A DNA stretch of 32,962 bases from Acidobacteriota bacterium. GTDB taxonomy: Bacteria; Acidobacteriota; Thermoanaerobaculia; Multivoradales; Multivoraceae. How positions within the stretch are numbered: the first letter of the stretch is position 1; every line of letters starts with the position of its first letter. The position numbers and the translations under genes were made by a program. The DNA lies in assembly GCA_026708285.1 (NCBI GenBank), contig JAPOVF010000323.1:1-32962 (forward strand), given 5' to 3'. The notes below the pieces were generated by a model. That model did no database searches. It was not told where the DNA came from and saw only the letters and a list, made by a program, of their open reading frames with translations. Positions 25,056-32,962 of the stretch are shown piece by piece.

Positions 25056-26366
25056 TCAGCGGACCGGTTCGGAGATGCAGTACAGGAAGCTCGCGGTGCG
25101 CAGATAGAGCCTGCCGGGTGCCACGCCGAACGACGACAGGGTGAAGCCCTGGACCTGGTTCTTCGCCAGGATCTCGAACTCGGGGCCGTTCCGGACCACC
25201 GTCGTCACTCCGTCCTCGCTGGTCGCGTAGACCTTGCCGTCGGCGACCAGGAGCGAGGCGCTGTAGGTGCCCGGCTCGAGCCGCTGGTTCTCCCAGTCCG
25301 GCGCGCCGGTTCTGGCGTCGAGTCGTGACAGGAGGCCGTTGTCGCGGAGCAGGTAGAGCGTCTCGCCGTCCGTCGCGGGGGTCGGCACGTCGGGACCGCG
25401 ATCCGTCTGCCAGAGGAGTTCGGGCTCGCCGCCGGCCCGGAGCCGCAGCGCCTTCATCGGGTTGACGCGGGTGGGGACGAAGACCAGATCCCCCGACGAA
25501 ACCGGCGACGCAACGACCCGGTACATCGGGCTGTCCCTCGGGTTGAAGCCTTCCACACGCCATAGCTCGCGGCCGCTCTCCGGGTCGTGCCCGGTGGCTA
25601 CGTCGCCGCCGTTCAACACCAGGACATGCCCGTCGCCAACCTCCACTAGAGCCGGCGTGATGTAGGCGTCGGGCGACTCCATGCGGGCCTCCGTCGGCCG
25701 TTCCTGCCTCCAGATCGTCTCCCCGGAAGAGGAGTCGATCGCCAGGAGGTAGGACGGATCGTCCGTCTTCATGCCGTGAAGGACCGGCACGTAGAGCACA
25801 TCCCGCCAGAGCAGCGCGGATGAGCCATAGCCGTGGTTCAGACCGAAGGCGCCGTAGTCCTGTTCGAGTTCCCGCGCCCAGAGCTGGTTGCCGTCGAAGT
25901 CGTAGGCCTGCAGGGCGCCGGTTCCCGTCAGCACCCAGACCCGCTCACCGTCGGTGATCGGGGACGGCGACGACATGTTGTGCTTGCGCTGGAATCGGTT
26001 GCCGCCTCCGATCGCTCGCTGCCATGTGACGTCCCCCGAACCGGCGTCGACGCGCCACAGCGACAGGTCGTCGCCCTCGGCGACGTTCAGGAACACGACA
26101 TCGCCGACCACGATCGGGGTCGATCCGGAACGGTCCGGCAGTTCCAGCTTCCAGAGGATGTTCCGCTCGACGTTCCCGTCATGCGACCATTCGACCGGCA
26201 GGCCGGTGTGTTCGCTGTAGCCGTTTCGCGCGGGCCCGCGCCAGTTCGGCCAGTCCGCCCCGCTCGCAGCCTGCACCGCGAAGAGCGCCGGAAGGATGCA
26301 GTAGACGGCGAGGCGGCGGCCGCCGCCTCGGCCTCGACGTCGCGGTTCCACTCTCGTTCGGCTCAT
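25056..26366 (-). CDS. PQQ-like beta-propeller repeat protein, secreted
   Basis: N-terminal signal-like segment, then ADWPNWRGPARNGYSEHTGLPVEWS and repeated blades with GxxLWxxE motifs. Confidence 0.88.
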   Translation of the reverse strand: MSRTRVEPRRRGRGGGRRLAVYCILPALFAVQAASGADWPNWRGPARNGYSEHTGLPVEWSHDGNVERNILWKLELPDRSGSTPIVVGDVVFLNVAEGDDLSLWRVDAGSGDVTWQRAIGGGNRFQRKHNMSSPSPITDGERVWVLTGTGALQAYDFDGNQLWARELEQDYGAFGLNHGYGSSALLWRDVLYVPVLHGMKTDDPSYLLAIDSSSGETIWRQERPTEARMESPDAYITPALVEVGDGHVLVLNGGDVATGHDPESGRELWRVEGFNPRDSPMYRVVASPVSSGDLVFVPTRVNPMKALRLRAGGEPELLWQTDRGPDVPTPATDGETLYLLRDNGLLSRLDARTGAPDWENQRLEPGTYSASLLVADGKVYATSEDGVTTVVRNGPEFEILAKNQVQGFTLSSFGVAPGRLYLRTASFLYCISEPVR

Positions 26367-29299
26367 GCTGCCTCCCTCGCCGCGGCCGGCTCAGTGGCTT
26401 CCCCGCCGGCGACTTCGTCGTTCGCTTCCGCCGCTTCCGGCATCAGCAGCACCTGGACCCGGTTCTCGCCGCTCAGGTAGTCCACGGCGGCGCCCCGGAT
26501 CATCTCGGCGTCGAGTTCATCGAACAACTCCTCGTAGGCCAGGATGCTGAGCGGATCGTCGCCGTACTGGTACACGCTCTGCAGGACGCCGAGCCAGAAG
26601 CCGTTCGTCTCCTTCGCCGTCTCCCGGCCGCGACGCTGCTGCTCACTGATCTGGGCGATCTCATCGTCCATGGCCAGGTCGTTGCGGAGAAGGGCAATCT
26701 CCTCCTCGACCGCTTTGAGCATCTCCTCGACGCGGTCCGGAGCGCAACTGAAGGAAACCTGGATGGCAAAGGTGGAGACCGGAATCCGATCCGAACCCCC
26801 GGCGACGTTGGCACTATAGGTGCCGCCGAGATCCTCCCGCAGGCGCTCCCGGAGACGGTCCCGGAGCAGCGAGACCATCGAGTTCAGCCGGTAGCGGTTC
26901 AACTGGCTCTGCTCGAAGGGGCCGCTGTAGACCACGGCGACCTGGCTCTGATCCTCCAGGCCCTTGTAGACGGTCCGCTCGATCTTCCCCTCCGGCGCGC
27001 GCACACCGACGTCCCGCCAGGTCTCCTCGCGGGTAGCCGTCGGCAGGCCGCCAAGCCAGGTCGTAACCAGCGGTTCGATCGAGTCCAGTTCGAAGCTGCC
27101 GGCAAAGAAGAAGATGAAATCCGAGAAGTCCGCAAACCGGTCCTCATAGACGGCGAAGATGCGGTCGAGATCGAGATCCTCCAGCATCTCCTCGGTCAGG
27201 ATGCGCCGCCGCGGATGCTCCTGGGTCAGGATCTCCCGAAGCGTCTTGACCCAGGCGTACATCGGCATCGCGCTCTGGTTGCGCAGCAGGGCGCCCTGGC
27301 GGGTCAGGAAGGACTCGAACGCCTCCTGATCCCGCCGCGGAGCGGTCGCGCCGAGGTAGATCAACTCGAACAGCGTCTCCAGGTCCTTGGGCGAGCCGCG
27401 GCCGTTGATGCCCTCGAACAGAGGACCGATGACCGGGCCGACCCGCGCCACCTTGCCGGCCAGCGCCTTGTTCAACTGGGTCAGACTGAAGTTGCCGAAC
27501 CCGGACAGCTGGGCCACCGAGGTCGCCAGGTTCGCCTCCAGCCAGTCCTCGTCCGAGACCAGGGAGGTGCCGCCGGGGCTGAAGGAAGCGAACAGGACTT
27601 CGTCATTCTTGAAGTCGCTGGGACGGAGCACCACGCGGACGCCGTTCGACAGGCGCCACTCGGTCACACCCAATTCCTCGATTGCCTTGCGCTCGACGAT
27701 CTCGCCCGGCGAGGGCCGGATCGGCACCAGGGCGCCTTCACCGACATCGTCCTCGTAGGCCGCGATCTCGACCTCGCCGACCCGGCCGAAGACGGCCAGC
27801 AGTTCCTCCTCGGTGGGCGGTTCGAGGCCGTCCTTCTCGGGCCCGCTGGTGAGGATGACCCGGTCCTCGTCGTGAATCCAGCCGCTCGAGGCCGCGTTGA
27901 CTTCCGCCAGGGTGATCTCCGGCACATACCGCCGCGCGATCTCGCGCTCGTAAGCGATGCCCGGGAAGGGTTCGTCGGTGAGGAAGTTGCGCTGGTACTC
28001 GCTCGTGTAGGCGGCGGAGTGTGTCTTGTCCCGCTCGTCGTAGGCGCGGTCCATCGCCCGCAGGGTGTTCACCTTGGCGCGTTCCAGTTCGCTCTCCTCG
28101 AAGCCGTGGCGGCGGGCACGCTCCGATTCGGTGAGCAGCGCTGCCAGCGCCTCGACCGCGGCGCCCTCGCGTGCCCCCGCCGCAAGCAGGTAGAGGCTGC
28201 GCGTACGGGCCAGAGTCCCCCTGGTGCTCGTCGCGCCGATGAACGGCGGATCGGCCTCCTCGGCCCGCTCGGCCAGTCGGTTGTTCAACATGCCGTTGTA
28301 GAGGCCGCGGACCAGGCGCGCGCGGTAGTCGGCAACGGTCGTGTACGGATCCACCGCGCCCTTGTAGGCGACCGAGATCGAAGAGCGCGGCAACTCCGGA
28401 TCGGTGAACACGGAAACCAGCGTCTCCTCGTGCGGGGGAATCTCCGCCTCGAACCGCTCGCGCGGCTGGTCCGGCCCCACGAGATCGCCGAATCGGCGGC
28501 TGATCTCGCCCTCGATCGCGGCAGCGTCGAAGTCGCCGACCGCGATCACCGCCATCAGGTCCGGCCGGTACCAGTCGCGGTAGAAGTCCCGCAGCCGCTC
28601 CGGCGGCGCCTCGCGCAGGATCTCCGGGTCGCCGATCGGCAGCCTTTCGGCATACCGGGAGCCGTGGAACCGGTACGGGATCTCGGCGTCGCGCAGCCGC
28701 GCGCCCGCGCCCCGGTCGCCACGCCACTCCTCGACCACGACTCCGCGCTCGCGCTCGATCTCTTCGTCCTCGAAGCTGACTCCGGACGCCCAGTCCTCGA
28801 GCACGAGAAGCGCCGTGTCGAGAATCTCCGGGTCGTCGGTCGGCACCTCGAGCATGTAGACCGTCTCGTCGAAACTCGTGTACGCGTTGACGTCGGGACC
28901 GAAGCGCATGCCGATGCCCTGCAGGTAGTCGAGCAACTCGGTCTTCTCGAAGTTCCGGGTGCCGTTGAAGGCCATGTGCTCCACGAAGTGGGCGAGACCG
29001 AGCTGGTCGTCGTCCTCGAGCACTGACCCGGCACGTACGACGAGCCGCAGGAAGGCGCGGTTCTCCGGCCGACCGTTAGCCCGCACGTAGTAGCGGAGCC
29101 CGTTGTCGAGACGTCCTGTCAGCACCGCCGGATCCTCGGGCAGAACTTCCGTCAGCTCGTACGTCCAGCCGGCGTCCCCGCCGGCCTCCTGCTGGGTGGC
29201 AGCCGCGACGCCGACGCCGAGGAAGACCGCAAGCGAAGCGGTCCCGGCGCGGACACCGTAACTCGCGCCAGCCTCCCAAAAGCGATTCCACTCGATCAT
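26363..29299 (-). CDS. M16 family metallopeptidase (PqqL/pitrilysin-like), secreted
   Basis: HxxEH zinc motif in LAHFVEHMAFNGTRNF, downstream E in ERGVVVEEWR; two M16 halves; ATG 29299 preceded by GGGAGG SD. Confidence 0.93.
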   Translation of the reverse strand: MIEWNRFWEAGASYGVRAGTASLAVFLGVGVAAATQQEAGGDAGWTYELTEVLPEDPAVLTGRLDNGLRYYVRANGRPENRAFLRLVVRAGSVLEDDDQLGLAHFVEHMAFNGTRNFEKTELLDYLQGIGMRFGPDVNAYTSFDETVYMLEVPTDDPEILDTALLVLEDWASGVSFEDEEIERERGVVVEEWRGDRGAGARLRDAEIPYRFHGSRYAERLPIGDPEILREAPPERLRDFYRDWYRPDLMAVIAVGDFDAAAIEGEISRRFGDLVGPDQPRERFEAEIPPHEETLVSVFTDPELPRSSISVAYKGAVDPYTTVADYRARLVRGLYNGMLNNRLAERAEEADPPFIGATSTRGTLARTRSLYLLAAGAREGAAVEALAALLTESERARRHGFEESELERAKVNTLRAMDRAYDERDKTHSAAYTSEYQRNFLTDEPFPGIAYEREIARRYVPEITLAEVNAASSGWIHDEDRVILTSGPEKDGLEPPTEEELLAVFGRVGEVEIAAYEDDVGEGALVPIRPSPGEIVERKAIEELGVTEWRLSNGVRVVLRPSDFKNDEVLFASFSPGGTSLVSDEDWLEANLATSVAQLSGFGNFSLTQLNKALAGKVARVGPVIGPLFEGINGRGSPKDLETLFELIYLGATAPRRDQEAFESFLTRQGALLRNQSAMPMYAWVKTLREILTQEHPRRRILTEEMLEDLDLDRIFAVYEDRFADFSDFIFFFAGSFELDSIEPLVTTWLGGLPTATREETWRDVGVRAPEGKIERTVYKGLEDQSQVAVVYSGPFEQSQLNRYRLNSMVSLLRDRLRERLREDLGGTYSANVAGGSDRIPVSTFAIQVSFSCAPDRVEEMLKAVEEEIALLRNDLAMDDEIAQISEQQRRGRETAKETNGFWLGVLQSVYQYGDDPLSILAYEELFDELDAEMIRGAAVDYLSGENRVQVLLMPEAAEANDEVAGGEATEPAAAREAA

Positions 29300-29318
29300 G
29301 GTTCCTCCCTGGTTCTCA

Positions 29319-30071
29319 TCAGCGGCTTCCGGCGGATGCCGCCCCGCCTTCCACTCGCACCACCGCACCGACGGGCAGCGCCTCGACCAGCGCCTCGAGC
29401 GCGCGGTCCGCGGCGCCCCGGCTGCGGCTGTCCACCGTCAGCTTGACCCGGTAGTCCCCGTCCATGGCCGGATAGCTGCCGATCTCGACCTCCGCATGAG
29501 CGGCGACGACCAGATCGAGCATCTCGGCGATGTCGGTCTCGCGGCACATGGTGTAGACGGCACGGCTGTAGAACCGCCGGCCCGCAGCCAACCGATCCCG
29601 CAACAAAGGCAACTTCATTCGAAAGATCCGGGGTACCCCCGGCAGCACGTAGACGTTGTCCATCACAACGGAAGGCCAGGGCACCTCGGGTGTGCTGACC
29701 AGATCGGCGCCCTCCGGAACGTCCGCCATTCGCAGGTGACCCTCCGTGCAGCGATCCCCCACCATCTCGCGGATCTTCGCCACCAGTTCCGGAGAGCGCA
29801 CGAGAGGCCGCCCGAAGGCGTGAGCCACCGCCTTGAGAGTGACATCGTCGTGGGTCGGCCCCACGCCGCCGCTCGTGATCACGTAGTCGAAGCGGTGCCG
29901 CAGGCGACGGATGTCGGCCGCGATGCCGACCGCGTCGTCCGGGCAGATGACGACCCGTTCGAGTTCGATGCCGAGACCGAACAGCTCCTGTGCCAGCAGG
30001 GTCAGATTCGCCTCCTCCACCTTGCCGGTGAGGATCTCGTTCCCGATGATCAGGGCCGCTGCCGTCGGCAT
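29319..30071 (-). CDS. CinA N-terminal / molybdopterin-binding (MoCF) domain protein, without the C-terminal amidohydrolase domain
   Basis: IIGNEILTGKVEEANLTLLAQEL...VITSGGVGPTHDDVTLKAVAHAFGRPL; ends after about 250 aa. Confidence 0.88.
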   Translation of the reverse strand: MPTAAALIIGNEILTGKVEEANLTLLAQELFGLGIELERVVICPDDAVGIAADIRRLRHRFDYVITSGGVGPTHDDVTLKAVAHAFGRPLVRSPELVAKIREMVGDRCTEGHLRMADVPEGADLVSTPEVPWPSVVMDNVYVLPGVPRIFRMKLPLLRDRLAAGRRFYSRAVYTMCRETDIAEMLDLVVAAHAEVEIGSYPAMDGDYRVKLTVDSRSRGAADRALEALVEALPVGAVVRVEGGAASAGSR

Positions 30072-30083
30072 CGGCGTAGCTTA

Positions 30084-30875
30084 TTACCGGCCCTCGAAGC
30101 GCGGCGATCGGCGCTCCGTCAAGGCCTGCACCCCCTCGCGCGCGTCGGCGGTGCGGAAGGTGACCTCCTGCTCCGCGCTCTCCAGATCCAGGGCCTCGCC
30201 GAGAGTGCGTTCGAATGTTCCACGCACCGTGCGCTTGGTCGCCTTGACGGCGATCGGACCGGCAGCCGCGATCTCGAGCGCCAGATCCTCAACCACCTGG
30301 TCGAAGTCCGCGTCGGCTTCGCGGCTGGCGATCCCCCACTCGACAGCCGTCGCCGCGCCGATCAGACGGCCACTGTAGAGGAGCTCGGCGGCCCGGGCGG
30401 GACCGATCAGCCGGGGCAGTGTCCAGGTCGCGGCCATCCCGGGGTGAATCCCGAGCTTCACGAAGGTCATGCCGACCCGCGCACCGGTCTTGATCACCCG
30501 CATGTCGCAGCCGAGAGCAAAGCAGAGCCCGGCGCCGATCGCATGCCCGTTGATCGCGGCGATCGACGGCGCCTCGAGGTCACGAACCGAGAGGTAGAGA
30601 CGGTAGAAGCTCGCGCCGCCGCCGAGGCCGGGGCCCGCGCCCGGATCCTCGCTGACCTCCTCCTGGATGCTCTTCAGGCTGCCGCCGGCGCTGAAGGCCC
30701 GACCGGACCCGCGCACGATGACCACCCGGGTCTCGTCCCGTTCATTGATCAGGGGAACGGCGTCCCGGATCTCCGCGCCCATGGCCGGCGTCATCGCGTT
30801 CAACCGGGACGGCACGTTCAGCGTCAACCGCGTGATCGGACCCTGGTGGGCCACCTCGATGTGCTCGAAACTCAT
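30084..30875 (-). CDS. Enoyl-CoA hydratase/isomerase family protein
   Basis: VVIVRGSGRAFSAGGSLKSIQEE, PSIAAINGHAIGAGLCFALGCDMRV; crotonase fold; AAGGAGG SD. Confidence 0.93.
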   Translation of the reverse strand: MSFEHIEVAHQGPITRLTLNVPSRLNAMTPAMGAEIRDAVPLINERDETRVVIVRGSGRAFSAGGSLKSIQEEVSEDPGAGPGLGGGASFYRLYLSVRDLEAPSIAAINGHAIGAGLCFALGCDMRVIKTGARVGMTFVKLGIHPGMAATWTLPRLIGPARAAELLYSGRLIGAATAVEWGIASREADADFDQVVEDLALEIAAAGPIAVKATKRTVRGTFERTLGEALDLESAEQEVTFRTADAREGVQALTERRSPRFEGR

Positions 30876-30899
30876 GGTAACCGGGCCTCCTTCGGTAAG

Positions 30900-31475
30900 A
30901 TGCGGCGCATGCTAACGATCACCGAGCTGGCACAGAAGAAGGTGGCCGAGGCGATGAAGGACGAGGAGCGCGAGGACCTCGCTCTCCGCATCGCGATCAC
31001 CGGCCGGACAGGCGGCGGCTTCCGGTACCAGATGGACCTGGTCGGCATCGACGAGGCCCGACCCGGCGACGAGATAGTGGACACCGAGGAGTTCAAGGTC
31101 TACGTCGACCCGGAGAGCGCTCCGGACCTTACGGGCGCCACGATCGACTTCGTCACCCGGCTCTCCGAGAGCGGTTTCAAGTTCGACAACCCGAACTCGG
31201 TCTGGGGCGATGGAGTGGCCGCCGATGTCCAGCGCGTCCTCGATGAACAGATCAACCCGCAGATCGCAGCGCACGGCGGCTTCGTCACCCTGCTCGAGGT
31301 CAAGGACGAGACGGCCTACATCACGATGGGCGGCGGTTGCCAGGGCTGTGGCATGGCCGACTACACGCTCAAGCAGGGCGTCGAGCAGGCCATCGTGGAA
31401 GCCGTGCCGGCCGTGCAGCGCGTCCTCGACACGACGGATCACGCCGCCGGTACGAACCCCTACTACGCGCCGTAA
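30900..31475 (+). CDS. nfuA: NfuA-like Fe-S biogenesis protein (A-type-like N domain plus NifU C-terminal domain)
   Basis: LDEQINPQIAAHGGFVTLLEV...GGGCQGCGMADYTLKQGVEQAI with CxxC; start is 30900 or 30909. Confidence 0.88.
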   Translation: MRRMLTITELAQKKVAEAMKDEEREDLALRIAITGRTGGGFRYQMDLVGIDEARPGDEIVDTEEFKVYVDPESAPDLTGATIDFVTRLSESGFKFDNPNSVWGDGVAADVQRVLDEQINPQIAAHGGFVTLLEVKDETAYITMGGGCQGCGMADYTLKQGVEQAIVEAVPAVQRVLDTTDHAAGTNPYYAP

Positions 31476-31485
31476 CAGAGGGCCC

Positions 31486-31508
31486 CGGGAGGCGGCGGCG
31501 TCCTCCCG
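31486..31508 (+). terminator. Candidate hairpin downstream of nfuA
   Basis: CGGGAGG-N9-CCTCCCG, 7-bp stem, 10 nt after the nfuA stop; no U-tract. Confidence 0.45.
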
Positions 31509-31510
31509 TA

Positions 31511-31539
31511 TTGCCCATCCCCCACCGTTGTGGAATAGT
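31511..31539 (+). promoter_or_regulatory. Candidate sigma70-like promoter for nqrA
   Basis: TTGCCC (31511-31516), 17-nt spacer, AATAGT (31534-31539), in an AT-richer patch of the intergenic region. Confidence 0.4.
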
Positions 31540-31545
31540 CCCTCA

Positions 31546-31585
31546 CTGGTCGAGCGACGCGCTCCGATTCGCCTTCGCTCGCCAG
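31546..31585 (+). other. Long stem-loop in the nqrA 5' leader
   Basis: CTGG-(T bulge)-CGAGCGA pairs with TCGCTCG-CCAG: 11 bp with one bulge and a 17-nt loop. Confidence 0.5.
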
Positions 31586-31605
31586 AATAGAGCACGTCAC
31601 GATCG

Positions 31606-32962
31606 ATGGGCACGCACCGTTTCAGGCGGGGATTGAGCCTGCCCATTTCGGGCGCTCCGGAGCAGACGGTGGAGGACGCCGCGGCTCCCGGTACCGTGGC
31701 GGTCAGCGCCGCCGATTATCCGGGCATGAAGCCGGCGATGCACGTCGGGCCGGGCGACGCGGTGAGGCGCGGGCAGCTCCTGTTCGAGGATCGCAAGCAG
31801 CCCGGCGTTCGCTTCACCTCGCCCGCCGCGGGAACCGTGGGGGCGGTGAACCGCGGCGCCAAGCGGGCCCTGATCTCGGTCGTGGTGCGGGTGGATCCCT
31901 CGGACCAGGCGGGCTCAAGCGGCGCCGGAGTCGGCTTCGCCAGCTACACCGGAAGACATCCGAGCGCCCTCTCCCGAGCGGAGGTGCAGGGATTGCTGGT
32001 GGAGTCGGGAGACTGGGTCGCTCTGCGCGCACGCCCATTCGGACGCAGCGCGGCCGTTGATTCGGTACCGAAGTCGATCTTCGTCACCGCGATGAACACG
32101 GAACCGTTCGCGCCGGCCGCCGACGTGATCGTCGAAGGACGGACCGGCGACCTGGAACGGGGCCTCGCCGCTCTGGCCCGCCTGACGGACGGACCCGTCT
32201 ACCTCTGCCACGCACCCGGCACCCTCGCCGGTATCGAGACGAGCGAACCGGTGCGGCTCGAAGAGTTCAGGGGACCCCACCCCGCCGGCGCCGCGGGGCT
32301 GCACATTCACACTCTGGATCCGGTGGACCGCAACAAGCTGGTGTGGCAGGTCGGGCTGCAGGACACGCTGGCGATCGGCCGCCTGTTCGCCACGGGCGAA
32401 CCCGACGTCCAGCGGATCGTTGCCCTTGCCGGTCCGCCGGTGCAGAGGCCCAGGCTGCTGCGCACGCGGCTGGGCGCCTCGCTCGCCGATCTGACGCGCG
32501 GCGAAGTCGCCGTGTTGTTCGAGGGCGCCGAAGGCGCCGACGGGAGGGGCGCGGAAGCCGTCCGGGACGGTGCGGTGCGGGTGATCACCGGTTCGCCGCT
32601 CAGCGGACGCACCGCGGTCGGCGAGAACGCGCCTGCGGATCTTCACGGCTACCTGGGTCGCTTCCACGACACCGTCTCGGTGCTCGAGGACGACCACGGC
32701 CGCCACTTCCTGGGCTGGCTGCAGCCCGGTTTCGGCGCCTTTTCGCGTGCCAGAGCCTTCGCCTCCTCCCTGCTGCCGGGCAAGTCCTTCGCGATGACCA
32801 CGACCACGCACGGCTCGCCGCGCGCGATCGTGCCGATCGGCCTCTACGAGAGCGTCTTCCCGTGGGACCTGCAGCCGACCTTCCTGCTCAAGTCCCTGGT
32901 GGCCGGAGACATTGAGCGGGCCGAGGAACTCGGCTGCCTGGAACTGCTGGAGGAGGACCTGG
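31606..32962 (+). CDS. nqrA: Na+-translocating NADH:quinone reductase subunit A (truncated by window end)
   Basis: MGTHRFRRGLSLPISGAPEQ...YPGMKPAMHVGPGDAVRRGQLLFEDRKQPGVRFTSPAAGTV...GFASYTGRHPS...HIHTLDPVDRNKLVWQVGLQD; absent from the ORF track because it runs off the end. Confidence 0.95.
   Translation, partial: MGTHRFRRGLSLPISGAPEQTVEDAAAPGTVAVSAADYPGMKPAMHVGPGDAVRRGQLLFEDRKQPGVRFTSPAAGTVGAVNRGAKRALISVVVRVDPSDQAGSSGAGVGFASYTGRHPSALSRAEVQGLLVESGDWVALRARPFGRSAAVDSVPKSIFVTAMNTEPFAPAADVIVEGRTGDLERGLAALARLTDGPVYLCHAPGTLAGIETSEPVRLEEFRGPHPAGAAGLHIHTLDPVDRNKLVWQVGLQDTLAIGRLFATGEPDVQRIVALAGPPVQRPRLLRTRLGASLADLTRGEVAVLFEGAEGADGRGAEAVRDGAVRVITGSPLSGRTAVGENAPADLHGYLGRFHDTVSVLEDDHGRHFLGWLQPGFGAFSRARAFASSLLPGKSFAMTTTTHGSPRAIVPIGLYESVFPWDLQPTFLLKSLVAGDIERAEELGCLELLEEDL

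Noticed and set aside
27215-29026. 603-aa + strand ORF antisense to the M16 protease
   Set aside because: Shadow ORF; the opposite strand carries the HxxEH M16 protein.
29298-30899. Long N-terminal extension of the nfuA ORF in the track
   Set aside because: Open frame is antisense to cinA and the enoyl-CoA hydratase gene; NfuA homology begins at about 30900.
1-32962. Mobile element, CRISPR, toxin-antitoxin, defence or tRNA/rRNA genes
   Set aside because: No transposase, integrase, repeat-spacer array, nuclease/defence domain or tRNA-like fold was recognised by reading; a tRNAscan/CRISPR finder run would be needed to be certain.

Overview
High-GC bacterial chromosome segment, densely coded, with mostly housekeeping and metabolic genes. 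No rRNA, tRNA, CRISPR array, transposase or phage genes were recognised. The clearest functional block (12704-18563, + strand) is a compact coenzyme F420 locus: NADPH:F420 reductase, cofE, cofD, cofC and a fused fbiC (CofG+CofH). Two LLM-class, probably F420-dependent, oxidoreductases lie nearby, and a flavin/F420 split-barrel protein fragment sits at the left edge. Other confident calls are asnS, rnc, mutL, recO, mgtE, a RidA-family protein, an acetyl-CoA hydrolase/CoA-transferase, a GST, TerC, a PaaK-like ligase, a TAXI-type TRAP transporter pair, a PQQ-like propeller, a PqqL-like M16 protease, a CinA-like protein, an enoyl-CoA hydratase, NfuA and a truncated nqrA at the right edge. No dramatic new defence or mobile system is visible. 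The more unusual signals are: (a) a multi-pairing RNA-like structure between ridA and mgtE; (b) SD-less first genes with TANNNT boxes 6-10 nt before the start codon, plus a recurring GTANGAT box; (c) a 48/49-nt identical patch, with no synonymous differences, in two otherwise divergent tandem membrane-protein genes; (d) an apparent CTG start for rnc; (e) a long hairpin in the nqrA leader. All are read by eye from sequence. Taxonomy (possibly a marine Acidobacteriota-like lineage) is only a guess.
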